Assembly: GCA_965220825.1 (NCBI GenBank)
Contig: OZ244839.1
Coordinates: 3,100,001 to 3,164,000 of the forward strand
DNA length: 64,000 nucleotides
Direction of reading: 5' to 3'
Origin: G965220825 sp965220825
GTDB taxonomy: Bacteria; Pseudomonadota; Alphaproteobacteria; UBA828
The translations under genes and the position numbers were made by a program. Every line of letters starts with the position of its first letter. The stretch's first letter is position 1. The notes under the pieces were generated by a model. That model was given only the letters and a program-made list of their open reading frames with translations. It did no database searches and was not told where the DNA came from. Below are positions 1 to 8,491 of this stretch, in pieces.

Positions 1-1
1 G

Positions 2-265
2 CTCGCCGTCATGCGGGACCTGCTCTCCGCCGCCGTGGCGGAGGGCACCGGCCGCAATGCCGCGCTCGCCGGTCCCCACGGCCCGGGCTACGGCAAGACC
101 GGCACCAGCCAGCGCTTCCGCGACGCCTGGTTCGTGGGATGGGCGGGCGATCTCACCGTAGGCGTCTGGCTCGGCAACGACGATGGCGAAGCCATGGATG
201 GCGTGACGGGCGCCGGCGCGCCGGCGGAACTCTGGCGCGACTTCATGGAAAGCGCGCTGCGCTGA
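2..265 (+). CDS. Penicillin-binding protein, C-terminal end (5' truncated by window edge)
   Basis: The open frame runs in from the left edge and stops at TGA 263-265, so only about 87 C-terminal residues are visible. They contain the transpeptidase KTGTS box, followed by FRDAWFVGWAGDLTVGVWLG and an LWRDFM tail. This is the usual end of class A penicillin-binding proteins (PBP1 type), which cross-link peptidoglycan in the periplasm. The glycosyltransferase half and the catalytic SxxK serine lie outside the window, so the exact class (1A or 1C) cannot be told. The gene is convergent with cobB and the two coding ends overlap by 23 bp. Confidence 0.85.
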   Translation, partial: LAVMRDLLSAAVAEGTGRNAALAGPHGPGYGKTGTSQRFRDAWFVGWAGDLTVGVWLGNDDGEAMDGVTGAGAPAELWRDFMESALR

Positions 266-1619
266 CACTCCCGGCTTCCAGCCTGTCGATCAAATGGATG
301 AACGAGCCGGAGACGGTGCCGCGCGTCATGCCGGCCCGGCCGAGCGGTACCTTCTCGGAATCCTCGGTCTCGAAGAGCGGCCCGTCATGGGCATCCGCCG
401 CCCGGTCTGCGCCGATTTCCTGGCAATAGTGGAATTCGTGGCCCGCATAGCGGGTGCCGGCGGCGCCCAGCGGGCCGTCCCGAAGCAAGCGGGCGTAACG
501 GTAGCCGAGGGAGAGGCGCCGTTTCTTGAAACTCGTTTCCAGCGGCAGGAGGCCCGCCATGGCGTGTCGCCGCCCGTTACCGTCGACGAGGCCCCGGCCC
601 AACACCATGTAGCCCCCACATTCGCCGAACACCGCAGCCCTGCGCAGGGCGGCCGCACGAAGGCCCTCGAGGAAGCGTCCGTTCGCGGCGATATGCCCGG
701 CGTGAAGTTCGGGATAGCCGCCCGGAAGATAGACGGCGTCGGCCGCGCCGTCCGGTGCTTCGTCGGCGAGCGGTGAGAAGGGGCGAAGCTCGGCGCCCTG
801 CGCACGCCAGTCCTCGACCACGGCGTCATAGACGAAGCCGAAGGCCGCATCCCGCGCAAAAGCGATCCGCTGCCCGAGCGGCGGGACGGGGGGATGCCAC
901 GCTCGATGCCCGGGCGGCTCCAGGGCGAAATGGCGGGCATGGGTGCGCACCGCCTCGACGACCGATTCGGGGATCGCGTTCGCTGCATCTGCGAGCGGTG
1001 GGCCGTCGCTCTCCGAGGCCTGTACCAGGCCCAGATGCCTCGACGGCAGGTGGAGCGCCGGCGTCTCTCGCACGGCGCCGAACACGGGGATCCGTCGCTC
1101 CCCCAGCGCGTTCCGCAGGATCCGCTCATGCCCTCGGCTCGAGACCCGGTTGAGAATGACGCCGGGCACGGAAAGACGCGGGTCAAAGCCCACGAAACCC
1201 TCGGCCAGCGCGGCGACCGATGCGCCAACGCCCCGGCAATCGATGACGAGAAAGACCGGGAGGCCGGTCCGGGCCGCGAAGTCGCCGGTGGAGCCGCGCC
1301 CGTCCCGGGCGCCGTCGAAGAGGCCCATTGCGCCTTCGCCCACAACCAGCGCCGCGCTCTCGGATAGCAGGGCCATGCGGTGCATGAGAGTTTCCGGTCG
1401 CATGCCCCATGGGTCGAGGTTGACGCAGTCCGCACCGGTCGCGGCCCGGTGGAAGCCGGGGTCGATATAGTCCGGCCCGATCTTGAAGGCGCGGACCGGC
1501 GCATCCTTCTGCCCAAGCCTGGAGAGGATGCCGGCGCAGACCGCCGTTTTGCCGCTGCCCGAGCGCGGCGCGGCGATCACCACGGCGCGGGCGTGGCCTC
1601 GCGGCTTCAGGCGCGACAA
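243..1619 (-). CDS. cobB: Cobyrinate / hydrogenobyrinate a,c-diamide synthase
   Basis: The enzyme amidates side chains a and c of the corrin ring, using glutamine and ATP, in cobalamin synthesis. The protein has 458 residues, normal for CobB/CbiA. A dethiobiotin-synthetase-like ATPase domain comes first, with P-loop SGSGKT at residues 20-25 and FKIGPDYIDPGFH shortly after. A class I glutamine amidotransferase domain follows, with nucleophile C334 in GECGGYMVLG and a likely triad histidine, H442, in SFIHLIDRL. The start is a TTG seven bases after the stop of the SCO gene; no ATG lies nearby and the ribosome-binding site is weak, so the start is uncertain. No other cob genes are present in the window. 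Confidence 0.9.
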   Translation of the reverse strand: MSRLKPRGHARAVVIAAPRSGSGKTAVCAGILSRLGQKDAPVRAFKIGPDYIDPGFHRAATGADCVNLDPWGMRPETLMHRMALLSESAALVVGEGAMGLFDGARDGRGSTGDFAARTGLPVFLVIDCRGVGASVAALAEGFVGFDPRLSVPGVILNRVSSRGHERILRNALGERRIPVFGAVRETPALHLPSRHLGLVQASESDGPPLADAANAIPESVVEAVRTHARHFALEPPGHRAWHPPVPPLGQRIAFARDAAFGFVYDAVVEDWRAQGAELRPFSPLADEAPDGAADAVYLPGGYPELHAGHIAANGRFLEGLRAAALRRAAVFGECGGYMVLGRGLVDGNGRRHAMAGLLPLETSFKKRRLSLGYRYARLLRDGPLGAAGTRYAGHEFHYCQEIGADRAADAHDGPLFETEDSEKVPLGRAGMTRGTVSGSFIHLIDRLEAGSVSAARFP

Positions 1620-1626
1620 CGGGGTT

Positions 1627-2298
1627 TCAGCCGGGCAGATGCCGCCCGAGTTCGAGGGCGAGCCGGGTGGGGCCCTGCTCGGGCTCGAAATGCGCGACGA
1701 ACTTGCCGTCGGGGTCCATCAAATAGACGAAGGAAGCGTGGTCCACCAGATACTCGGTGTCGTCCGGACTCTTCTTGTGGGAGCGGCGATAGACGCCGAA
1801 CGAGGCGAGTGCACGGCCCACCGCTTCCTGCGAGCCGGTAAGCGCCACAAGGCCGGGGACGAGCTGCGGCGCATAGGCCGCGAGCCTGTCCACCGTGTCG
1901 CGCTCCGGGTCCACGGTGATGAAGAGCGGCGTGACGCGCTTGCCCTGTGCGGTGAGGTCCTCCACCGCCTGCGCCATTACCAGCATGGAGGTGGGGCAGA
2001 CATCCGGGCACGATGTGTAGCCGAAATAGATCAAGGTATGGCCGCCGTGGAAATCCGCATCCGTCCGGGGCATGCCGTTTTGGTCCACCAGTGCGAAGAC
2101 GCCTTCGATCTCCTCGGGCGGAAGCGTCATGCGGGAGAGGTGACCCTGGTTGAGGTTGCCGAAGAGCGAGCCGTCATACTGGGAATAGATCAGGATGGCG
2201 CCGATCACCACGATCCAGAGCAGCGGGTTGCGCCGCCGCCCATGCGTGCCTTCCTTGTCGGGGCCGCCGCCACCGAAACGCCCGAAGTTCTGCCACAT
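1627..2298 (-). CDS. SCO1/SenC/PrrC-type copper chaperone
   Basis: This is a thioredoxin-fold, membrane-anchored protein of 223 residues, likely helping copper insertion into cytochrome c oxidase on the periplasmic side. One membrane segment (about residues 25-40) follows a basic N-terminus. The copper-binding CxxxC is C97/C101 in TSCPDVCPTSM, and the conserved distal histidine is H187 in LVDHASFVYL. The start at ATG 2298 is chosen because a GGAG box lies 8 bases upstream; another in-frame ATG at 2313 would add five residues. A much longer open frame continues upstream of this point, but it is antisense to dinB and the amidohydrolase and is not real. cobB follows after seven bases. Confidence 0.88.
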   Translation of the reverse strand: MWQNFGRFGGGGPDKEGTHGRRRNPLLWIVVIGAILIYSQYDGSLFGNLNQGHLSRMTLPPEEIEGVFALVDQNGMPRTDADFHGGHTLIYFGYTSCPDVCPTSMLVMAQAVEDLTAQGKRVTPLFITVDPERDTVDRLAAYAPQLVPGLVALTGSQEAVGRALASFGVYRRSHKKSPDDTEYLVDHASFVYLMDPDGKFVAHFEPEQGPTRLALELGRHLPG

Positions 2299-2547
2299 GC
2301 CCACCGCTCCCATGGAGGCGCGCGGACCGCGACTATCGCCGCCCGGGATGGGGCACGCAACCCCGCGTCCTCGACATCCCGGGTCCTCGATACCCCACGT
2401 CCGCGCCGGTGACCTGTGGGCGTCGCGACGCGTTGGGGGGAGGGAGATGCGCTCACCGCCCCTGGTGCGGTGGCGTGCCTTGAGGCATAGAAGGTGGAGC
2501 AGGCTGGCTACCTCGCCCGCCCCGCCCGTCCGCAAGCCGGGAGCACC

Positions 2548-3696
2548 ATGAAATACGACGTCATCTCGGCCGATTGCCATATCGACCTGGTTTGGCTGCC
2601 GCCGGACCTCTTCACCGCCAACGCGCCGGCCGCCTTCAGGGACCGCATGCCCTATGTCGCGGACGGCGAGAACGGACCGGTCTGGGTGAGCCGGAACGGC
2701 GCCCGCTTCGGTCTGCAGAACGGCATGGGCTCCGCCGGGCGCGAATATGTGCCGGGGCAGATTCGCCGATCGGACCGAATGGCGGAAACCGGGCTCTTCC
2801 GGGACGGCAAGAAGGGCATTCGCCGCCTCACGGACCCGGACCTGCGCATCAAGGACCAGGACCTCGACGGCATTCAGGGCGAAGTGCTTTACGGCATTCT
2901 CGGTGCGGCTCAGCGCCTCGGGGATCCGCCGGCCGCGACCGTAATGATGGGCATCTACAACCGCTGGCTCGCCGCGTTCTGCGCGGCGCATCCGGCACGC
3001 TTCGCAGGCATCGCGGCGGTGCCCAGCCACGACGTCCCGGCGGCCGTGCGCGAGATCGAGCGTGTCGGGGCGGAGGGGGTTCTGCGCGGTGTCGAAGTGC
3101 CGCTGACCCGCGATATGACGCCGCTCTATGCGCCCGAATGGGAGCCGCTCTGGGCGGCGGCGGCGGATACCGGCCTGCCGATGCACTTCCACACCATCGG
3201 CGGCGCGCGGCCGGATTCGGAAGGCCTGCCGCCGCTCCGCCGCCGCCAGGACTGGGCGGTGTACATCACCGGTTTCCAGCTGGGCATGTCGCGCTTTCTC
3301 ATGGAGGTCGTGTTCGGCGGCATCCTGGAGCGCTACCCGGCGCTCACGGTGGTGATCGGCGAGAGCGGCATTGGCTGGATTCCCTATCTCCTCGAACATA
3401 TGGACCTGGAGTGGGAGGAGCAGTTCCGGGATCTGACCCTCACCATGAAGCCCTCGCTCTACTGGCACCGGCAATGCCGGGCCACCTACCAGTCGGATCC
3501 GGTGGGGATCGCGCTCATCGACCGGCTCGGGGAGGATAACGTCATGTGGGGGTCGGACTTCCCGCACCCTGACGGCGTGTGGCCGGACAGCCGCGATTTC
3601 ATCGACCGGGAGCTCGGCCATCTTCCGGCCCGTCAGCGGCGCAAGGTGGTGTGCGAGAACGCGGCCCGGCTCTACGGTTTCCCTCTCGACGCCTGA
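2548..3696 (+). CDS. Amidohydrolase family 2 protein (metal-dependent TIM barrel)
   Basis: This 382-residue protein resembles the ACMSD/amidohydrolase-2 family, which hydrolyses or decarboxylates small aromatic or cyclic acids. The N-terminal metal motif reads SADCHID, a variant in which the usual second histidine of HxH is aspartate, as in several bacterial subgroups. Later metal and acid positions are MHFHTIGG (about residue 213) and GSDFPHPDG near the C-terminus. The start at ATG 2548 is preferred because GGGAGC lies just upstream and the protein starts directly before the first strand; an upstream in-frame start at 2494 adds only low-complexity residues. The substrate cannot be inferred. 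dinB follows in the same direction. Confidence 0.82.
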   Translation: MKYDVISADCHIDLVWLPPDLFTANAPAAFRDRMPYVADGENGPVWVSRNGARFGLQNGMGSAGREYVPGQIRRSDRMAETGLFRDGKKGIRRLTDPDLRIKDQDLDGIQGEVLYGILGAAQRLGDPPAATVMMGIYNRWLAAFCAAHPARFAGIAAVPSHDVPAAVREIERVGAEGVLRGVEVPLTRDMTPLYAPEWEPLWAAAADTGLPMHFHTIGGARPDSEGLPPLRRRQDWAVYITGFQLGMSRFLMEVVFGGILERYPALTVVIGESGIGWIPYLLEHMDLEWEEQFRDLTLTMKPSLYWHRQCRATYQSDPVGIALIDRLGEDNVMWGSDFPHPDGVWPDSRDFIDRELGHLPARQRRKVVCENAARLYGFPLDA

Positions 3697-3753
3697 TCCG
3701 CCCATGTCTCCTGCGCGCTTCGTGCAGGCGCCGGCACGCCCTATCATGAGGCG

Positions 3754-5043
3754 GTGGAAACGTTCTGCCGCGATTGCGGCCGCCGGCCGCCTTCCGGGGC
3801 GCAGGCCTGCCCGGCTTGCGGGTCCGCGCATATTCTGCGCCATGCGGAGCTGCACCGCCTTGCGGTCGCACATCTGGACTGCGATGCCTTCTACGCCGCC
3901 ATCGAGAAGCGGGACCGGCCGGAACTCCGCGACGTTCCGGTGATCGTCGGCGGACGCCACCGAGGCGTGGTGGCGGCCTGCTGCTACCAAGCTCGGACCT
4001 ATGGCGTGCGCTCCGCCATGCCGATGTTCAAGGCGCTCCGTGCGTGCCCGGATGCCGTGGTCGTGCCGCCCGATATGAAGAAGTACATGGCCGTCGGCCG
4101 AGAGGTCCGGGCATTGATGCAAGACCTGACGCCGGTCGTGGAGCCGCTCTCCATCGACGAAGCCTTCATGGACCTTGCCGGAACGGAAGCGTTGCACCGG
4201 GCCAGCCCGGCGGAGAGTCTGGCGTCGCTCGCGCGGCGGATCGAGGCGGCCCTTGCCATCACCGTTTCCATCGGCCTCAGCTACAACAAGTTCCTGGCCA
4301 AGATCGCCTCCGATCTCGACAAGCCGCGCGGTTTCGCGGTCATCGGACGGGGCGAGGCCCGGGCCTTCCTCGCCGGAAAGCCGGTGGGCCTGCTGTGGGG
4401 TGTGGGTGAGGCCATGCGGCGGCGGCTCGCAGCGGACGGTATCCGGCGCATAGGGGACCTCGCGCGTCTCGACGAAGCCGCGCTCGTCGGACGCTATGGC
4501 AAGATCGGTCGGCGGCTCTATTTGTTCGCTCGAGGCGAGGACGACCGCAAGGTGGACCCCGCGCGCGAGGCCAAGAGCGTTTCTGCGGAGGTCACGCTGG
4601 ATGCGGACCTCTCCGACCCGGCGGGTCTCCGGCCCGTTCTGTGGCAGCTCGCGGAAACGGTGGCGCGGCGCTTGAGGACTGCCGGTCTTGCCGGTACGCG
4701 GATGACGCTCAAGCTCAAGACGGCCGACTTTCGCTTGATCACCCGTTCCCGCCGGCTCGGCCGCGCGACCCGCTCGGCCGATGAGATGTTCCGCGTTGCC
4801 GAGGTCCTTCTGTCGGCAGAGGCGGACGGCCGCGCCTTCCGCCTGATCGGGATCGGCGCCAGCGATCTGGTGGAGGTGGAGCGGAGCTCGCAAGGCGAAC
4901 TCTTCGGCACCGCGGATTCCGGTGGAAGCGACCTGGACAAGGCGCTGGACGCCGTACGCGACCGGTTCGGCACGGACGCCATCGTCAAGGGCCGGGCCTT
5001 CGGCGTCAACCTGAAGCGGAAGGGGCCGTCGAAGGTGGAGTAG
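3754..5043 (+). CDS. dinB: DNA polymerase IV (Y-family) with N-terminal zinc ribbon
   Basis: This is an error-prone translesion polymerase of 429 residues. The palm motifs are visible: DCDAFYAAIEKRD carries the first metal-binding aspartates and PLSIDEAFMDL the catalytic DE pair. A helix-hairpin-helix region (LLWGVGEAMRRRLAADGI) and a little-finger domain (KSVSAEVTLDADLSD onward) follow. Before the palm, about 30 extra residues contain FCRDCG and CPACGS, a four-cysteine zinc ribbon found on many alphaproteobacterial DinB proteins. The start is GTG 3754. The C-terminus lacks a clear QxxLF beta-clamp peptide, although GELFG (about residue 380) could serve. No LexA-type box was recognised upstream. 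Confidence 0.92.
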   Translation: METFCRDCGRRPPSGAQACPACGSAHILRHAELHRLAVAHLDCDAFYAAIEKRDRPELRDVPVIVGGRHRGVVAACCYQARTYGVRSAMPMFKALRACPDAVVVPPDMKKYMAVGREVRALMQDLTPVVEPLSIDEAFMDLAGTEALHRASPAESLASLARRIEAALAITVSIGLSYNKFLAKIASDLDKPRGFAVIGRGEARAFLAGKPVGLLWGVGEAMRRRLAADGIRRIGDLARLDEAALVGRYGKIGRRLYLFARGEDDRKVDPAREAKSVSAEVTLDADLSDPAGLRPVLWQLAETVARRLRTAGLAGTRMTLKLKTADFRLITRSRRLGRATRSADEMFRVAEVLLSAEADGRAFRLIGIGASDLVEVERSSQGELFGTADSGGSDLDKALDAVRDRFGTDAIVKGRAFGVNLKRKGPSKVE

Positions 5044-5608
5044 GCGGAGCCGTCCCGACGGCATGCGCGTCCGTTGCGCCGCCAAGCCATTCGTCGGCGT
5101 GCGGCAACGTGTAGAAGAATGGAAGAGAGAGGGAATTCCCGGTGAATGTGCAGCCTGCCGACTACATTCCCGGTTCCTGGCTCGATTCCTATCGAAAGTT
5201 CATCAAGCCGATTCTATCGGGCCGTTCAATGAGGGCAGCTTCCAAAGACGTCAGTTTCTGCCGAATTGCAACCCAACGTTGGCTTGCCGCGTCCTGGAAG
5301 CAGGCGGCGTTTTCGCACATGGCGCAGGTTTGAGACAAAGACCATCTTGTTTCACGCATGGAGAGTGAAGTGAAGATCATGCGCTATGCGGGACCGCCAA
5401 GCGCATCTCGGAGGGATTGGTCGACGCCGATTTCGGCAGCGGGGTAGCCGAGCGGTGCACCGCCTTTAACGGCAATGGCCGCTCCAGCGTATTTCACGTG
5501 ATCATGCGGATTCGGCGGGGCGGAATGCCGGGATTCTCGCCGTATCGATCTTTCGAGAACGAGTCGCTTCCGGGGAAGTCGGGCGCCCGCTTTGCGGGCG
5601 CCGTACGC
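5044..5608. other. Intergenic stretch without a supportable gene
   Basis: About 565 bases separate dinB from a small minus-strand gene. The stretch looks richer in A and T than its flanks. It holds several short overlapping open frames on both strands; the most protein-like is a GTG-started frame at 5142-5333 (63 residues, beginning MNVQPADYIPGSWLDSYRKF), but it has no recognisable family and no clear ribosome-binding site. A segment at 5441-5460 resembles a serine/leucine tRNA D-arm but is not followed by a tRNA. It may be the remains of a decayed gene. Confidence 0.4.
5582..5602 (-). terminator. Perfect GC-rich hairpin downstream of the small hypothetical gene
   Basis: GGCGCCCGC at 5582-5590 pairs perfectly with GCGGGCGCC at 5594-5602 around a three-base loop. 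It starts six bases beyond the stop of the minus-strand gene at 5609-5893. There is no run of T on either side, so it is a terminator-like or 3'-end-protecting stem rather than a textbook intrinsic terminator. Confidence 0.4.
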
Positions 5609-5893
5609 CTAACGGCTTGCGGCCTCGACGACGAGGCGACCGCGACCGCGCTTGACCAGATAGCCGCCGCGCGGGATGCGAAGCGTACCGTGCTTGACGA
5701 GCGGCCAGAGAGCGTTGGCGATGGCCTCCGCATTCCGGTCCGCCTTGTTCGGTCCCGGTTGCGAGTTGAGCCACTCGGCAAAGGCGCGCTCGCCGATGGA
5801 GCCGCCGACGGACTTGCGCAGGGCATTCAACTTACGGAGCTGCCCTTTTGTGAGCGCGCTCTCGTCGATGGCGTTTGACGATAGAGTTCTCAT
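5609..5893 (-). CDS. Small hypothetical protein, 94 residues
   Basis: The family is not recognised. The frame begins at ATG 5893 with a good AGGAAG ribosome-binding site six bases or so upstream, and ends just before a perfect hairpin, so it looks like a real short transcription unit. The product is soluble and basic at the C-terminus (LVKRGRGRLVVEAASR). The middle contains RKSVGGSIGERAFAEWLNSQ and a helical stretch followed by TLRIPRGGYLVKRG, which could form a small winged or beta-hairpin nucleic-acid-binding fold; that is inference only. It stands alone between gene-poor stretches. Confidence 0.6.
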   Translation of the reverse strand: MRTLSSNAIDESALTKGQLRKLNALRKSVGGSIGERAFAEWLNSQPGPNKADRNAEAIANALWPLVKHGTLRIPRGGYLVKRGRGRLVVEAASR

Positions 5894-6248
5894 GATCTTC
5901 CTGTGTTCGGTTGGACAAGGTGATGCATTCCGCTCAACGGACGTTGCTCAGAACGTGGCCATATCTTGCATGAGGCCGGAGAGAAACGAAAGAACTTTTT
6001 TGCCGAGATGCTCCCCATCCTGCGCGCATGTCGAAATTTTCGAATACGTCTATCCGATGGGTATTGCCGGTGCGGTGGCCGAATCGTCGCACACGATCGT
6101 CGCACCACTGCACGAGGCCCTGCGTTCGTTCGGGTGAGCGACGAGTGGCGCTCCGAATAGCCGGTGGCGAATCAGGGAAGCAGGAGGAAATCGTAATTTC
6201 CGGCAGGATCCAGGTCGTAAAGAACCCCTGGTGGTCTATGATATTTCC
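5894..6248. other. Intergenic region between divergent genes
   Basis: These 355 bases lie between the small minus-strand gene and the plus-strand FAD oxidoreductase, so they should hold both promoters. I could not pick a convincing -35/-10 pair. A short palindrome TTCGAAAATTTCGA-like element lies near 6030. A purine-rich AGGAGG-like sequence at about 6182-6188 is too far from the oxidoreductase start to act as its ribosome-binding site. No further gene is supported. Confidence 0.35.
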
Positions 6249-7430
6249 ATGCGGACCAGCTACGACGTAGTGATTGTAGGTGGAGGCGTAACCGGGTGTT
6301 CCACGGCGGTATTCCTCGCCCGGGAGCCGGGGTTCGACGGAACGATCCTGGTCGTCGAGCGGGATTCCACCTATGAAGATGCACCGTCGGCGAAGGCGAC
6401 GGGCGGATTCCGGCAGCAGTTCTCCACACCGGAGAACATTCGTATGGGCCTGTTCGGAGCCCGCTTTCTTAAGCGGATCGGGGACTATCTGGCCGTCGAC
6501 GGCGAGGTTCCGGACGTGGGTTTCCGCGAGAACGGTTACCTGTTGCTCGCGACCCGGGCGATGCTGCCCGTCATGCTGGAGAACAATGCCTTGCAGCGCG
6601 CGCTGGGTGCCGACGTGCACTTCCGTGAATCCGCCATGTTGCAAGCGCGCTATCCGTGGCTCCGGGCGGACGGCTTGGCCGGCGGGTTTTTGAGCGACAG
6701 CAACGAAGGCTATCTCGATCCTTATTCGCTGTTGCAGGCCTATCGGCGCAAGGCGCGGGCGGCAGGCGTCGCGTTCCTCGAAGACGAGGTGGCAGCACTC
6801 AGGCGGGCAAGCGGGCGGATAACGAAGCTGCGCCTTGCCGGCGGCCACGAGATTTCCTGCGGTGCGGTCATTAACGCCGCGGGTGTCGCCGGTGCGCGGG
6901 CGCTCTGCGATTCGGCAGGGCTTCCGCTCCCGGTGGAGTCTCGCAAGCGCTGCACGTTCGCGTTCGAATGCCGCGAGGCTCTCGCGCCCACGCCGCTCAC
7001 GATTACCGAGACGGGAGTCGGCTTCCGTTCGGAAGGCGCGGGCTTCATCGTCAACTTTGCGCCGCCGCCCGAGCGGGATCCGGATACGCGGGACGACACG
7101 GTCGATTACGGTTTGTTCGAGGAGTTCGTCTGGCCGGGGCTTGCGGCGCGCGTATGGCCCTTCGAGGCGATCCGGCTCACCGGCGGCTGGTGCTGTCACT
7201 ACGACTACAACACGTTGGACGAGAACCTGATCGTCGGGCGTCTGCCCGGATATGAGAATTTCTACATGGCGGCGGGTTTTTCCGGCCACGGGCTGCAGCA
7301 GTCGCCGGCGGTGGGGCGCGCGCTGAGCGAGCTCGTCACCTTCGGCGAATATCGTACGATCGACCTCTCGCGCCTCGGCTATGAGCGCGTGACGACCGGT
7401 GCCGCCGTTCGCGAGACGAACTGCTATTGA
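6249..7430 (+). CDS. FAD-dependent oxidoreductase (DAO / FOXRED1-like)
   Basis: This 393-residue flavoprotein belongs to the D-amino-acid oxidase/sarcosine dehydrogenase superfamily, which oxidises secondary or primary amines. The N-terminal dinucleotide fold reads DVVIVGGGVTGCSTAVFLAR with an acidic residue closing the second strand (VVERDST). The SAKATGGFRQQFS segment and the C-terminal YMAAGFSGHGLQQSPAVGR loop are typical of the FOXRED1/sarcosine oxidase branch. The start at ATG 6249 sits right before the Rossmann strand; an in-frame GTG at 6231 would add six residues, and neither has a strong ribosome-binding site. Its 3' end overlaps the convergent carbamate kinase frame by 95 bases. The natural substrate is unknown. 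Confidence 0.82.
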   Translation: MRTSYDVVIVGGGVTGCSTAVFLAREPGFDGTILVVERDSTYEDAPSAKATGGFRQQFSTPENIRMGLFGARFLKRIGDYLAVDGEVPDVGFRENGYLLLATRAMLPVMLENNALQRALGADVHFRESAMLQARYPWLRADGLAGGFLSDSNEGYLDPYSLLQAYRRKARAAGVAFLEDEVAALRRASGRITKLRLAGGHEISCGAVINAAGVAGARALCDSAGLPLPVESRKRCTFAFECREALAPTPLTITETGVGFRSEGAGFIVNFAPPPERDPDTRDDTVDYGLFEEFVWPGLAARVWPFEAIRLTGGWCCHYDYNTLDENLIVGRLPGYENFYMAAGFSGHGLQQSPAVGRALSELVTFGEYRTIDLSRLGYERVTTGAAVRETNCY

Positions 7431-8391
7431 GGCGAGGGGCCGTGCCGCCGGCCTTCGGCGGCGGATGCCAATGAACGCCCGCGACGTCGGCATCGACGGT
7501 CGTGCCCGCTTCACCCGCCACCAGTGCCGCCAGATCCTCGAGCGCGCTGATCGCCGCCCGCTGGCCTGTGCGCTCGGCGAAGCGACAGGCCGCCTCCACC
7601 TTCGGCCCCATCGAACCTTCGGGAAAGTCCCATTCCCGCATCGCTTCGGGCGAGGCGCTCCGGATCGCCCTGGCCGAATCCGAGCCCCAGCCGGCGTAGA
7701 CCGCGTCCACGTCGGTCGCAAGAACGAGAAGGTCGGCCGCGAGTTCCCGCGCCAGCAATTCGCTCGCGAGGTCCTTGTCGATCACCGCTTCGATTCCTCG
7801 AAGTGCCCCGTCCCCGCCGCGAATCGTGGGGACGCCGCCGCCGCCGGCGCAGATGACGACGGTGCCGTGCTCCAGCAGCCATTGAACGGGGCGGAGCTCC
7901 AGGATGCGTATCGGGCGCGGCGACGGCACCACGCGCCGCCACGCGCCACCGTCCTTTCGCAGCGCCCAGCGTTTCTCCGCGGCGAGCCGCGCGGCGTTCG
8001 CATCGTCGTAGGCCGGGCCGATGAACTTGGTGGGCGCGCCCAGCGCCGGATCGGCGGCATCGACTTCCACCATGGTGAGGATGGTAGCGATGGCCGTGTC
8101 CGGGGGCAGGAGGCTCGCGAGCTCCCGCTCGACCGTGTAGCCGATCATGCCCACGCTCTCGGCGCCCAATATGTCGAGCGGAAACGCCTCGTCGGGCTTG
8201 GCAGCGTCCTCCCGCAGCGCGAGGAGCCCGACCTGGGGACCGTTGCCGTGGGTCACGACGAGCCCGTGCGCCCGTGCAAGCGGCGCGAGCGCCTCCGCGG
8301 CGAGCCGCGCATTCCGGCGCTGTGCGGCCTCCGTCGCCGGCTCGCCGCGGCGCAGAAGGGCGTTGCCGCCGAGAGCGGCGACAATGCGCAT
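7336..8391 (-). CDS. arcC: Carbamate kinase with unusual C-terminal extension
   Basis: The enzyme transfers phosphate from carbamoyl phosphate to ADP, the ATP-yielding last step of the arginine deiminase pathway. The start ATG 8391 has AGGAGGG six bases upstream. Family signatures include ALGGNAL near the N-terminus, VVTHGNGPQVG, TILTMVEVD, and GGGGVP followed by IEAVIDKDLASELLA and LVLATDVDAVY. Family members usually end soon after an AGT-type strand (here GEAGTTVDADVAG, about residue 310). This frame instead continues some 40 basic, serine/arginine-rich residues, antisense to the end of the FAD oxidoreductase, giving 351 residues. The extension probably reflects a lost stop codon. It lies 100 bases downstream of arcA. 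Confidence 0.9.
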   Translation of the reverse strand: MRIVAALGGNALLRRGEPATEAAQRRNARLAAEALAPLARAHGLVVTHGNGPQVGLLALREDAAKPDEAFPLDILGAESVGMIGYTVERELASLLPPDTAIATILTMVEVDAADPALGAPTKFIGPAYDDANAARLAAEKRWALRKDGGAWRRVVPSPRPIRILELRPVQWLLEHGTVVICAGGGGVPTIRGGDGALRGIEAVIDKDLASELLARELAADLLVLATDVDAVYAGWGSDSARAIRSASPEAMREWDFPEGSMGPKVEAACRFAERTGQRAAISALEDLAALVAGEAGTTVDADVAGVHWHPPPKAGGTAPRLNSSSSRERRHRSSRAHSRGARGRSYDIRRR

Positions 8392-8491
8392 GATCAACCC
8401 TCCTCGGCCGCCGCAACGGCCCCGGTGGGGCGCGTCCGTCGCTCCGCCGGTCGATATGGTGGGGCTCCGCCCGCCGGTGCGCTCTTTCCCC

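Noticed and set aside
1627..5085. A 1152-codon open frame on the minus strand
   Set aside because: Only its last 223 codons are the SCO gene; the rest is antisense to dinB and the amidohydrolase, with the composition of a shadow frame in GC-rich DNA.
5441..5500. A tRNA-like segment (GGGGTAGCCGAGCGGTGCAC)
   Set aside because: It resembles a class II D-arm only; no anticodon stem, T-arm or acceptor pairing follows.
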